The position numbers were made by a program, and so were the translations under genes. The notes beneath the pieces were generated by a model. The model had not been told where the DNA came from, made no database searches, and saw only the letters and a program-made list of their open reading frames with translations. Shown here piece after piece: positions 8,604-16,815 of a stretch of DNA of 64,000 nucleotides. The stretch covers positions 95,117 through 159,116 of the forward strand of contig JACJXK010000003.1 in NCBI GenBank assembly GCA_020636675.1. The letters run 5' to 3'. The stretch's first letter is position 1; the number at the start of each line of letters is the position of its first letter. The stretch comes from Prevotellaceae bacterium (lineage in GTDB: Bacteria; Bacteroidota; Bacteroidia; Bacteroidales; Paludibacteraceae).

Positions 8604-9714
8604 ATTGAAGATTTGCAGAACCGTCACCTTGTGTGTATTTATTTGGGTATTAACTTCTTGTTCGACAAACGAACATCAGGAAGATGCCGCTCATTTGTTT
8701 TCGACAATGACCATTTCTAAAACGGATGTTACCATCAATAAAAGTTATTCCGCTTCCATTTACGGCAGACAGGATATTAAAATCATCCCACGTGTTGACG
8801 GCTATTTGACTTCCGTTTTAGTCAAAGAAGGTGAGATTGTCCGCAAAGGGCAACCGCTTTTCGTTATCGATCAAGTGTCCTATAACGCTAATTTACAGTC
8901 GGCTAAAGCAAACGTGGCAGTCAGTGAAGCCAACATTGCCAATGCCGAACTTACTTATCAAAGCAAGAAGGCTCTCTTTGAGAAAAACATAGTTTCAAAG
9001 TTTGAATTATCGGCAGCAGAAAATGAGTTGAAGACTGCTCAAGCTTTACTCCTGCAAGCCAAAGCACAAGAGGATGTGGCTCTAAACAACCTCTCTTTCA
9101 CGGTGATAAAAAGTCCATCGGACGGTGTTGTCGGAAATGTTCCGTACCGCACGGGCGATTATGTATCAACAGCCACACAAGAGGGTTTAACCGTCATTTC
9201 CGACAACTCGCAAATATATGTCTATTTTTCGATGACCGAGAATGAGTTGCGAAGTTTGGTGCGGGAATACGGAACGCCGGAACGCCTAATCAAACAGATG
9301 CCCGAAATAGAACTGCAACTGAACGATGGAACAAGGTATGAATCAAAAGGACATATCGAATCCATCAGTGGCATTATCAACACACAGACAGGTACGGCAT
9401 CGGTGAGAGGCGTGTTTCCAAACAAAAACAGGTTGCTTTGGAGCGGAAGTATAGGCTCTGTGATTATTCCGCAAAAGTTTACTGATGTTGTAGTTATCCC
9501 TCAAAATGTTGTCGGCGAAATTCAGGATAAACTATTCGTATTTAAGGCGGTTGAGGGAAAAGCAAAACGTACGTTCATTACTGCTGAAAAAATCAATGAC
9601 GGAAAAAAATATATCATTCGTCAAGGATTGGAACTTGGCGATGTTATTGTTACCGAAGGAGCTGGCGTTTTAACTGATGATATGCCGATTCAAATAAAAA
9701 CAGAAAAGCACTAA
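8596..9714 (+). CDS. RND efflux periplasmic adaptor lipoprotein (membrane fusion protein)
   Basis: Links the inner-membrane pump to an outer-membrane channel. The start MKILKICRTV at 8596 gives a lipoprotein signal with lipobox VLTSC (Cys 22); an earlier TTG at 8569 is inside the promoter and is rejected. Then follow the barrel-sandwich half-motif DIKIIPRVDGYLTSVLVKEGEIVRKGQPLFVID, an alpha-hairpin (QSAKANVAVSEANIANAELTY and onwards), the second half-motif VIKSPSDGVVGNVPYRTGDYV, and a beta-barrel plus membrane-proximal domain ending LTDDMPIQIKTEKH. The pump gene starts 4 bp after the stop. Confidence 0.92.
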   Translation: MKILKICRTVTLCVFIWVLTSCSTNEHQEDAAHLFSTMTISKTDVTINKSYSASIYGRQDIKIIPRVDGYLTSVLVKEGEIVRKGQPLFVIDQVSYNANLQSAKANVAVSEANIANAELTYQSKKALFEKNIVSKFELSAAENELKTAQALLLQAKAQEDVALNNLSFTVIKSPSDGVVGNVPYRTGDYVSTATQEGLTVISDNSQIYVYFSMTENELRSLVREYGTPERLIKQMPEIELQLNDGTRYESKGHIESISGIINTQTGTASVRGVFPNKNRLLWSGSIGSVIIPQKFTDVVVIPQNVVGEIQDKLFVFKAVEGKAKRTFITAEKINDGKKYIIRQGLELGDVIVTEGAGVLTDDMPIQIKTEKH

Positions 9715-9718
9715 AGCC

Positions 9719-12700
9719 ATGAACTTGAAATTTTTTATTGACCGTCCGGTCTTTTCCATTGTCATTTCGACAACGATTGTTTTTATGGGCATTTTGGCTT
9801 TGTTCAACCTGCCTGTAGAACAGTATCCAGACATTGCTCCTCCAACAATTTCCGTATTTGCCATGTACCCAGGCGCTAATGCCGAAACGGTGCGTGATGC
9901 GGTAATCGTGCCATTGGAGGAAGCCATCAACGGAGTTGAAAATATGGACTACATCACTTCTACGGCTTCCAATGCGGGCGATGCAAGCATTACGGTCTAT
10001 TTCAAGCAAGGAAGCAATGCCGATATGGCTGCGGTAAACGTACAAAACCGTGTATCTGCCGCAACAGGCACGCTGCCTGCCGAAGTAATCAAGAATGGCA
10101 TTACGACAGAGAAAGAGCAAAATTCCGAACTTAAAACCATTGCCCTTTATTCGGAAGAAGATAAATACGACCGTCAGTTTCTGAATAACTATATGAAGAT
10201 CAACGTTGAGCCGCGAATAAAAAGGGTTAATGGCGTTGGAAAAGTGATGCTATACGGTACAAATTACAGTATGCGTATTTGGTTGAATCCTGAAAAGATG
10301 GCTCAATATAAATTAGTTCCGGCAGATATAACCCAAGTTTTGGAAACGCAAAACATGGAAGCATCTACCGGCTCTTTTGGCGAAAACCACGATAATGCCT
10401 ACGAATATTCGATGAAATACCGCGGACGGTTTTCCACCTCCGAGGAGTTCGGAAATTTAGTAATCCGTTCGCTACCAAACGGCGAAGTGCTGCGGCTAAA
10501 AGAAATAGCAAAGGTGGAATTGGGTGATGAGGCTTACAATTACAGCACCTTAACCAACGGACACGAATCGGCTATTGCCTCCATCTATCAGACATCAGGA
10601 TCGAATGCAGCAGCTACCATCAACAACATCGACAAAGCATTGGAAGAGCTCGGCAAGGAGATGCCCGAAGGTCTAAAATTTGTTTCGCTTAGCGACACAA
10701 ACCGTTTTTTGTATGCTTCCATCAGCGATGTCATTAAAACATTGTTAGAAGCCATATTGCTGGTTGTCATCATTGTATATGTGTTTTTGCAGGACATTCG
10801 TTCAACGGTAATTCCTACAATTTCGATATTTGTTTCCATTATCGGCACGTTTGCCGTAATGCAAATCTTGGGGTTCTCCATCAACTTGCTCACTCTCTTT
10901 GCATTGGTGCTTGCCATCGGCACTGTGGTAGATGATGCCATTGTGGTTGTGGAAGCTGTTCAGGCTAAGTTTGATGCGGGCTATCGCTCGCCCTATTTGG
11001 CTGCCAACGATGCCGCAAAAAGCGTTTCGTCCGCCATTCTCACCTCCACGCTGATTTTTATGGTGGTGTTTATTCCCGTTTCTATGATAGGAGGCGTTTC
11101 GGGCGCTTATTATCGGCAATTTGGCTTGACGATGGCGGTGGCGGTCGGCATCTCTGCCATTAACGCATTCACGCTTTCGCCGATGCTTTGCGCCTTGCTG
11201 CTCAGACCCTATCTGGACGAAGATGGCAGTGCGAAAAACAATTTTGCGGCACGTTTCCGAAAGGCGTTCAATGTCATTTTCGACAAGATGTCTGAACGAT
11301 ATGCAAAAGGTGTGAATCTTTTCATCAAAAGGAGATGGGCCGTATGGAGCCTGTTGGTGATGTTGTTTCTGCTGTTGGGCGTTTTCATCAAAACCACAAA
11401 AACGGGATTGATCCCGGATGAAGATACCGGTAGTCTGACGGTCAGCATGAATACAAAGCCCGGCACATCGGCATCGCAAAACCGAGTTGTGATGAACCAG
11501 ATGAACGATCGGTTGAAACAGATACCTGAAATAGAATATAGTGCCATGATTGAAGGCTTTTCGTTCAATGGCTCCGGCTCGTCATCGGGTATGTTTATGG
11601 TTTCGCTACGTGATTGGAGTGAGCGAAAAGGGAATGAACATTCCATCGACAATGTTATTGAGCGTATCAACGATTTTGCAACAGGGATTCCTGATGCCGA
11701 GACGTTCACTTCTGCATCGTCAATGATTGCAGGATATGGTATGGGAAATGGAATTGATTTGATTCTTCAGGATAAAATGTCTGGTGATATGAATGAGTTC
11801 AAACAGGCGGCGGATAATTTTGTGGAGGTGCTTCAGCAACGTCCCGAGATAGAAATGGTTTACTCTTCGTTCAAAACCGACTTCCCGCAATATTTAGTCG
11901 ACATTGATGCCGCCAAATGCATGCAGGCAGGTACAACTCCAAGTGAGGTTTTACAGACCCTATCCGACTATTACAGCGGAAATTATGCGTCAAACTTTAA
12001 TAGATTCTCTAAAATCTACACAGTAAAGATCCAAGCAGACCCGTCCTATCGAGTTACACCCGAATCGTTGAACCATATCTTTTTACGTACAGGCAATGAA
12101 ATGGCTCCTTTGAGCCAATTTGTAAAACTGACCAAAACCTACGGACCGTCAGGACTTTCACGGCACAATCTTTTCAATTCCATCTCCATAACCGGTTCGG
12201 CGGCTTCGGGATACAGTTCCGGCGAAGTGTTAAAGGCAATTCGTGAAACCGCACAACAGTCATTGCCAAAGAATTACACTTTTGAATATGGAGGAATTTC
12301 AAGAGAAGAGAACAAAACAACTAACAATACAGTCATTATTTTCGGAATTTCATTTATTTTGATTTATTTGATATTGAGTGCTTTATATGGCAGCTTCATA
12401 ACACCGTTCGCTATTTTGCTGTCTGTTCCCGTGGGGCTGCTCGGCTGTTTTGCATTTACAAAAATCTTTGGTCTGGAAAATAACATTTATATGCAAACCG
12501 GCTTGGTTATGCTCATCGGTTTATTGTCCAAAACAGCCATCTTGATCACTGAATATGCCGCCGAAGAACGTAAAAAAGGAAAATCGCTTACTGAAGCGGC
12601 AACCATTGCCGCCAAAGTTCGTCTCCGCCCTATTCTGATGACCGCATTGACTATGATATTCGGGTTGTTCCCGCTGCTTATTACAACCGGTGTGAGTGCC

Positions 12701-12892
12701 AACGGAAACCGCTCGTTGGCAACAGGAGCCGTTGGCGGAATGTGTATCGGCACGTTGGCTCTGCTGTTCTTGGTGCCAACTCTGTTTATCGTGTTCCAAC
12801 ATATAGAAGAAAAAATGAAACCTTTCAAATACAAAAAGGAATATGATAATCCGCAATATGTCCCACTGAAAATTTGCATAAACCCGGCATAA
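9719..12892 (+). CDS. RND (HAE1/AcrB-type) multidrug efflux permease, C-terminal tail replaced by IS sequence
   Basis: Proton-driven drug exporter of the inner membrane. MNLKFFIDRPVFSIVIS starts the first helix; NLPVEQYPDIAPPTISVFAMYPGA is the classic porter entry; helix 4 holds the proton-relay pair in GTVVDDAIVVVE (Asp 405-406); later helices include LLSVPVGLLGCFAF and RLRPILMTALTMIFGLFPLL. At 1057 codons it is near full length, but bases from 12843 onward belong to the IS, so the last residues (about NPQYVPLKICINPA) are IS-encoded. No outer-membrane channel gene follows, although one is normal in this operon type; it was probably lost in the IS-linked rearrangement. The pump core looks intact and could work with a channel encoded elsewhere. 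Confidence 0.92.
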   Translation: MNLKFFIDRPVFSIVISTTIVFMGILALFNLPVEQYPDIAPPTISVFAMYPGANAETVRDAVIVPLEEAINGVENMDYITSTASNAGDASITVYFKQGSNADMAAVNVQNRVSAATGTLPAEVIKNGITTEKEQNSELKTIALYSEEDKYDRQFLNNYMKINVEPRIKRVNGVGKVMLYGTNYSMRIWLNPEKMAQYKLVPADITQVLETQNMEASTGSFGENHDNAYEYSMKYRGRFSTSEEFGNLVIRSLPNGEVLRLKEIAKVELGDEAYNYSTLTNGHESAIASIYQTSGSNAAATINNIDKALEELGKEMPEGLKFVSLSDTNRFLYASISDVIKTLLEAILLVVIIVYVFLQDIRSTVIPTISIFVSIIGTFAVMQILGFSINLLTLFALVLAIGTVVDDAIVVVEAVQAKFDAGYRSPYLAANDAAKSVSSAILTSTLIFMVVFIPVSMIGGVSGAYYRQFGLTMAVAVGISAINAFTLSPMLCALLLRPYLDEDGSAKNNFAARFRKAFNVIFDKMSERYAKGVNLFIKRRWAVWSLLVMLFLLLGVFIKTTKTGLIPDEDTGSLTVSMNTKPGTSASQNRVVMNQMNDRLKQIPEIEYSAMIEGFSFNGSGSSSGMFMVSLRDWSERKGNEHSIDNVIERINDFATGIPDAETFTSASSMIAGYGMGNGIDLILQDKMSGDMNEFKQAADNFVEVLQQRPEIEMVYSSFKTDFPQYLVDIDAAKCMQAGTTPSEVLQTLSDYYSGNYASNFNRFSKIYTVKIQADPSYRVTPESLNHIFLRTGNEMAPLSQFVKLTKTYGPSGLSRHNLFNSISITGSAASGYSSGEVLKAIRETAQQSLPKNYTFEYGGISREENKTTNNTVIIFGISFILIYLILSALYGSFITPFAILLSVPVGLLGCFAFTKIFGLENNIYMQTGLVMLIGLLSKTAILITEYAAEERKKGKSLTEAATIAAKVRLRPILMTALTMIFGLFPLLITTGVSANGNRSLATGAVGGMCIGTLALLFLVPTLFIVFQHIEEKMKPFKYKKEYDNPQYVPLKICINPA

Positions 12893-13905
12893 ACGCTAAC
12901 TTTGAGCATATATAAAATCGGCATTGAAATGAAATTGTTGGAGTTCACACAAAAATATCCGGACGAGGAGTCTTGCATCGCAAAATTGAGGGAGTTAAGG
13001 GAGAGAGATGTCCACGTCTGTCCCAAATGCGGGCACAAGGAATGGTACTGGAAGGGAGACAAGCTCTGCTACGAATGCAAGAAGTGCCATCATAGGGAAA
13101 GCATCCGAAAGGGTACGGTAATGGAAAACTCGAAGCTTCCGTTCCGATACTGGTTCGTGACCATGCACCTGCTGACGGCCACCAAGAACACGTTCTCCGC
13201 ACTCGAACTCCAGCGGCAGTTGGGGCACAAGCGCTACCAACCCGTATGGGAGATGCTCCACAAGCTGCGCAGCGTCATGGGCAAAAGGGACGGGAAATAC
13301 ACGTTGAAGGGCAATGTCGAGATAGACGAAGGCTTCTTTTCCACGGAGGTGAAGGAAGAAGAGAAGGACGACGCCCCAAAACGGGGAGCCGGCAGCCAAT
13401 CCAAGACGAAGGTGCTTGTGATGGCGGAAAGCGAGTCCGTCGAAAATCCGAAACCAGGCAAGAAGGAGAAGAAGGTCAACCACATCAAGATGGTCGTCAT
13501 CCCGGATGCGAAGGCGGACACGATAGATGGCGTGGTGAAGGTGAAGGTCGACAAGGATTCGTCCGTGGTGGGCGACGGCACGAAATCGCACGTTCATTTC
13601 CCGGACATCTTCAAGGAGTATTCCGGACGTAAGATTAATGCCGAGGACATAGGCAAGGTTCTTCCATGGGTCCACATAGCGATATCCAACGCCAAGACGC
13701 GGCTTGCGGGCATATACCATGGCATCAAGCCGGAATACCTTCAGGAGTATCTGAACGAGTTCTGCTACAAGTTCAACCGACGGTACTTCGGGGAACGGCA
13801 ATTTGACCGTCTACTGTCTGCCTCTGTCGGTTACGTCACTGATTTTAAGCATCGAGTATACAACAAAAGATTGGGATTTGCTTAGTCCGTATTGCGGATT
13901 ATCAT
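12843..13905 (+). mobile_element. IS1595-family insertion sequence, copy 1
   Basis: 1063 bp bounded by perfect 16-base inverted ends ATGATAATCCGCAATA (12843-12858) and its complement (13890-13905). It encodes one transposase. The second copy at 16816-17878 has the same length in inverse orientation, and the two transposases are identical in protein. Flanking octamers (AAAGGAAT and TAAATATA) do not match, so the 8-bp target duplication expected for this family is missing. The left end interrupts the RND gene and the right end interrupts a RAYT gene. Confidence 0.9.
12929..13885 (+). CDS. IS1595-family (ISXO2-like) transposase, copy 1
   Basis: Moves the element by DDE chemistry. The likely start is MKLLEFTQKYPDEESC at 12929; nine extra codons from a TTG upstream are possible. 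An N-terminal zinc ribbon (CPKCGHKEWYWKGDKLCYECKKC) is followed by the catalytic core: EIDEGFF with the first Asp, VVGDGTKSH with the second, and VHIAISNAKTRLAGIYHGIKPEYL then FCYKFNRRYF at the end, as in ISXO2-like enzymes. 318-327 residues is the normal length and no frame damage is seen, so it may be active. Confidence 0.92.
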   Translation: MKLLEFTQKYPDEESCIAKLRELRERDVHVCPKCGHKEWYWKGDKLCYECKKCHHRESIRKGTVMENSKLPFRYWFVTMHLLTATKNTFSALELQRQLGHKRYQPVWEMLHKLRSVMGKRDGKYTLKGNVEIDEGFFSTEVKEEEKDDAPKRGAGSQSKTKVLVMAESESVENPKPGKKEKKVNHIKMVVIPDAKADTIDGVVKVKVDKDSSVVGDGTKSHVHFPDIFKEYSGRKINAEDIGKVLPWVHIAISNAKTRLAGIYHGIKPEYLQEYLNEFCYKFNRRYFGERQFDRLLSASVGYVTDFKHRVYNKRLGFA

Positions 13906-13950
13906 TAAATATATCCCTTCCGGATTGTGAAATTTATAATTTCTACTCAT
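13906..13950 (-). pseudogene. N-terminal stub of a RAYT (REP-associated tyrosine transposase) gene
   Basis: Reading the minus strand from ATG 13948-13950 gives MSRNYKFHNPEGIYL, the usual opening of Bacteroidota RAYT proteins, and the frame is then cut exactly at the right end of IS copy 1. Its 5' side (AT-rich AAAAAAAGAAAAT stretch plus a REP-like palindrome) is shared with the RAYT remnant near 15.5 kb. Confidence 0.7.
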
Positions 13951-13979
13951 AGTATTTTCTTTTTTTATTCACTCTGCCA

Positions 13980-13994
13980 CGCGATGCAATCGCG
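13980..13994. repeat. REP-like palindrome 1
   Basis: CGCGAT-GCA-ATCGCG, a perfect 6-bp-arm hairpin, set in the longer shared block CACTCTGCCACGCGATGC. The same palindrome recurs at 15190-15204 and 15524-15538, always next to RAYT pieces. Confidence 0.75.
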
Positions 13995-14021
13995 CAGCAG
14001 CAGGGGGGTCTTTTTTCTCAT

Positions 14022-14123
14022 TTATTCAATATTAGCGATAACATACTCCACTGCATCGCTGAGTTCATGAAAAAGGACTCCCAAATTCTTTAACATCTGA
14101 ATGTATTCTTCCTCTTTTGTCAT
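14022..14123 (-). CDS. Possible 33-residue small protein
   Basis: MTKEEEYIQMLKNLGVLFHELSDAVEYVIANIE with ATG at 14121-14123 and TAA at 14022-14024. It is amphipathic and probably helical. It lies 30 bp after the 93-residue gene in the same direction and may belong to the same toxin-immunity cluster. No family is known to me; the chance that it is a random short frame is real. Confidence 0.35.
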   Translation of the reverse strand: MTKEEEYIQMLKNLGVLFHELSDAVEYVIANIE

Positions 14124-14153
14124 TTTAAAGTAATATTATGTTCTACCAACCCT

Positions 14154-14435
14154 TTAAAAATCCTCAGATTCAACCTCATCCCTATTGAATGGCAATAAAT
14201 TAGTAGGTTGCGAGACCAAGCGATCCTTGTATTTTTCTCTGTCCTGCCGTATGCTTTCTGCCAAACCTGATAAATTTCTAAATCCTAGTTTGACTTCTTC
14301 TTCTTTAAGCCAATAATGTAAACTATAGTCTATTATCTGTTCACAAAAACAAACACTAATTATGTATTTGTTTTCGTTTACTATCTGCAGAACTTTATAG
14401 TTCCATCTTTTCATAAACACCAAATTTGCATCCAT
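14154..14435 (-). CDS. Candidate immunity protein next to a polymorphic-toxin tail
   Basis: 93 residues, no signal peptide, moderately charged (MDANLVFMKRWNYKVLQIVNENKY and later LHYWLKEEEVKLGFRNLSGLAESIRQDREKYKDRL). No family is recognised. The gene begins 2 bp after the stop of the toxin tail at 14438, the usual place for the cognate immunity gene, and the lack of a signal sequence would fit a cytoplasmic toxin target. Function is inferred from position only. Confidence 0.5.
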   Translation of the reverse strand: MDANLVFMKRWNYKVLQIVNENKYIISVCFCEQIIDYSLHYWLKEEEVKLGFRNLSGLAESIRQDREKYKDRLVSQPTNLLPFNRDEVESEDF

Positions 14436-14437
14436 AT

Positions 14438-15184
14438 TTAGAATTTTATGTCATTTACACTATAATCCACATTTATGTTCATTCCCTCTGTTTTAATTAT
14501 GGCTTCTTTCTGCCCCGTAGGAAGTTTACCACCAGGAAGCCACTGGTCATTGACTCCAAATTCATTGCCGGAAGGAAACTCCAATGCATTAGCACTCTTC
14601 TTCAAATCGAAATCTATTCGTACCAAACCACCAGACAACACATATTCTTGAATACCTAATACTTCAGAAAGGCAAGCCTTGTTGTTGCCACATCTTTTCA
14701 GTAAAATATCCACGTCGCTTGATTTAGAAACAAACTCTGTTTTGCCAACATCCGGCTTACCAACTCCCCAGGTTTCATAATCTGATTTTGCTACAATTCT
14801 TGAGCACTTTCCCTCATCCCTGAATTCTTTCAAATGATTATTGACATAGTCCTCGCCCAAATAGGTACGGGGATTAGGTCGAGAACCTTTAGGTGCATTT
14901 AACGCCTCTAATACTCCTGGATTTCTTCTTACTGCTTCACTTGCGCTACAATCCGAAAGCCGCTTCCACGCATCCACCAGCTCCGGCTTGTCGATAAGGT
15001 TGCGGAGTAGGTCGTCGGAAGCTTTGGCGAAATCGTCATACAAGGCATTACCCTTGTCGGAAAGTTGATTCAGCTTAGCAAGGAAAGCGTCTGCTTTTCC
15101 TTCTCCAAGGTTCAGCCTTTCGCAGACATCCGCCCACCTTTTCAGGGTGTTGGCATCCAGCCAAGTGATGAGTTTTTCCCTCGC
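14438..15184 (-). pseudogene. C-terminal tail of a polymorphic toxin (Rhs/WapA-like), N-terminal part lost
   Basis: The open frame runs upstream of any good start, through LITWLDANTLKRWADVCERLNLGEGKADAFLAKLNQL and DDFAKASDDLLRNLIDKPELVDAWKRL, until it meets a REP-like palindrome near 15185, where homology ends. Bacteroidota polymorphic toxins often carry this linker (LVDAWKxL ... RNPGVLEAL) followed by a toxin domain with the block FPSGNEFGVNDQWLPGGKLPTGQKEAI, present here near the C terminus. The enzymatic activity of that domain is not known to me. Delivery and repeat regions are absent, so this is either a dead remnant or a spare tail cassette for recombination. A TTG at 15043 is the only start-like codon offered; it is probably not used. 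Confidence 0.65.
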
Positions 15185-15189
15185 TACCG

Positions 15190-15204
15190 CGCGATTGCAT
15201 CGCG
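15190..15204. repeat. REP-like palindrome 2
   Basis: CGCGAT-TGC-ATCGCG, inside a wider imperfect inverted repeat TACC...GGTA (15185-15209). It separates the toxin tail from the RAYT C-terminal fragment. Confidence 0.75.
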
Positions 15205-15209
15205 TGGTA

Positions 15210-15473
15210 TCATTCGATCACAATCACATTATTCAATAAACCTTTTTCTCCCGCATAATCTGTAGCACTACTATACAAATAATCTTCTGCACGAAAAACA
15301 ATACCTTCTTCTACCGGATTATTGTGAACATAATTCAACTTTTCATCAATCACTTTATTGCTCCATAATTCTATTGGCTTGTTATCATGCCGCCAAAATT
15401 GATATGTTTTTACATTCGAACTTTGACTGCCAGCTTTCAAAAATTGATCAAGAAGAAATTCCTTTCGACTTTC
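15210..15473 (-). pseudogene. C-terminal fragment of a RAYT transposase
   Basis: The frame reads ENPQESRKEFLLDQFLKAG, then QFWRHDNKPIELWS, KLNYVHNNPVEEGIVFRAEDYLYSSATDYAGEKGLL, the standard C-terminal half of RAYT / Y1-type IS200-like transposases. The N-terminal half with the HxH metal site is absent. Just upstream of the fragment is a block (TTCTTTTTTTATTCACTCT on the plus strand) identical to the one before the RAYT start codon at 13950, so an internal deletion appears to have joined the 5' leader straight to the C-terminal half. The remnant is flanked by REP-like palindromes on both sides, like a non-autonomous mobile unit. Confidence 0.75.
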
Positions 15474-15523
15474 TTGTGGATTTTCTTTTTTTATTCACTC
15501 TACCACGCGATGCCTCGGTGCCA

Positions 15524-15538
15524 CGCGATGCAATCGCG
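15524..15538. repeat. REP-like palindrome 3
   Basis: CGCGAT-GCA-ATCGCG, preceded by a half unit (CCACGCGATGCCTCGGTG at 15503-15520), i.e. two REP-type units side by side. Confidence 0.75.
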
Positions 15539-15556
15539 CGGCAGCAGAAAAAAGCA

Positions 15557-16594
15557 TCACTTTATATCCGGCACATAATCAAATGGCATATTTTCCATCC
15601 AATATTTTTCGTCTTCTTCCAATTCTTTGATTAACTGATTGGCTAATCTAACTATTTCTTCACTATTCTTTCGCATAGTGTCAAGGTCATCAAACAAGCC
15701 TAATGTATTAATACCATGAGACATAAACACATAATTTAACAAACCATACATGCGATAGTCTAAAGGATCATAAGATGTACCTTCCATACTGGATAGACCT
15801 ATAACTTCTACTCGAACGGGCAATAACTCTATCATTTTTCTGAGCCCATATGCGTTTTTAACTGCTCGAAGACTCCTAATAAACCCAAGCCCATAGTCTT
15901 CCTTATAAGCAGTTCCATTTGTTTGTACATATCTTTTTACTATTTTATCAAACTCAGACTGAGCTTCCGGATCATTCATTAACAATAAAGATATAAATAA
16001 ATCATCAAAATATCCGTAATCCGTTGCTGTTGGTTTATCATATTGATACCACCAATCTTTTATTATTTTATAGGCTTCTGGGTATGCTATTTTGGCATGA
16101 CAATTCATTACCAAGTAATCAGGAAGAACATCCCTTTTGCTTTCCTCTTTTTTTTGTAGAAGTCGCATCTTTTGCTTCTCTGCGTGGGATGAGATAGCAC
16201 TATCGGCATATAATTTCCATAAATTTGTATCAGCTTTAATCGAATCAGGATTTAATTTAAACACTCTGCTTATATAACTTTCTATAAAAGATGTTTTGGA
16301 TTCTTCATCGAAACCATTCAAATATTTTTTATGTCTATCTCTTTCATAATCAATAATCTGATCTTGATTAAGCCATTTCAGCAAATAATTCTTCATCTCC
16401 GTATCATAATAAAGAGACTTGTAGTTGTCCTTCGAAAATTCAGACGTTCCTTTTCTATAATAATCATATACATCATAAGGTTTTTCGTTTTGAAAACGAA
16501 ACCGCAACGAATCAATCGTGATATCGAGTCTTTGTGCCTGTATGTTACTTATTATTACAAATAGCACAATAAATTGTATGATTCTTTTTTTCAT
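15557..16594 (-). CDS. Exported protein, candidate immunity for the adjacent metallopeptidase toxin
   Basis: 345 residues with a signal peptide (MKKRIIQFIVLFVIISNIQAQ) and a helical, charged mature part (FNEKPYDVYDYYRKG-like start, LPDYLVMNCHAKIAYPEAYKIIKDWW, IVRLANQLIKELEEDEKYWMENMPFDYVPDIK). No family is recognised; HEAT/TPR-like helical repeats are possible. Its ATG overlaps the stop of the metallopeptidase fragment (ATGA), a tight coupling typical of toxin-immunity pairs, and export fits protection against a periplasm-acting toxin. The role is inferred from this context. Confidence 0.6.
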   Translation of the reverse strand: MKKRIIQFIVLFVIISNIQAQRLDITIDSLRFRFQNEKPYDVYDYYRKGTSEFSKDNYKSLYYDTEMKNYLLKWLNQDQIIDYERDRHKKYLNGFDEESKTSFIESYISRVFKLNPDSIKADTNLWKLYADSAISSHAEKQKMRLLQKKEESKRDVLPDYLVMNCHAKIAYPEAYKIIKDWWYQYDKPTATDYGYFDDLFISLLLMNDPEAQSEFDKIVKRYVQTNGTAYKEDYGLGFIRSLRAVKNAYGLRKMIELLPVRVEVIGLSSMEGTSYDPLDYRMYGLLNYVFMSHGINTLGLFDDLDTMRKNSEEIVRLANQLIKELEEDEKYWMENMPFDYVPDIK

Positions 16595-16815
16595 TTCTTT
16601 TGTTTTTCTTGATTAATTAATTGTATTTTAAACCATCTGCTCCTTCGTAAATTATAATCCATAAAATTATCACCCCTATTTTTTGTGCCTCCCTTTGTTG
16701 GATTTATTTCTGGTATCCCTTCTTTACTTTCAAAAGTATGAGGAAATTTCAACCAATGCCCTAACTCATGCGCAATGATTTCTTCATAAGTTTCTCCAAT
16801 GATAGAAAAATTTTT
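16591..16815 (-). pseudogene. C-terminal remnant of a zinc-metallopeptidase toxin, cut by IS copy 2
   Basis: 75 codons are open up to the IS end at 16816. They read YEEIIAHELGHWLKFPHTFES and end DNFMDYNLRRSRWFKIQLINQ before TGA at 16591-16593. HELGHWLKFPH is a zincin motif HExxHxxxxxH, and the Asp/Met-containing FMDYN behind it resembles a Met-turn. Such domains are common as C-terminal polymorphic-toxin domains. The whole upstream protein has been removed by the IS junction. It was not detectable as a closed ORF because it has no start. Confidence 0.7.

Noticed and set aside
12995..13801. 268-residue frame opposite the IS transposase (also 16920-17726 in copy 2)
   Set aside because: It is the exact antisense of a well-supported transposase with catalytic motifs; the opposite frame is open only because of codon use.
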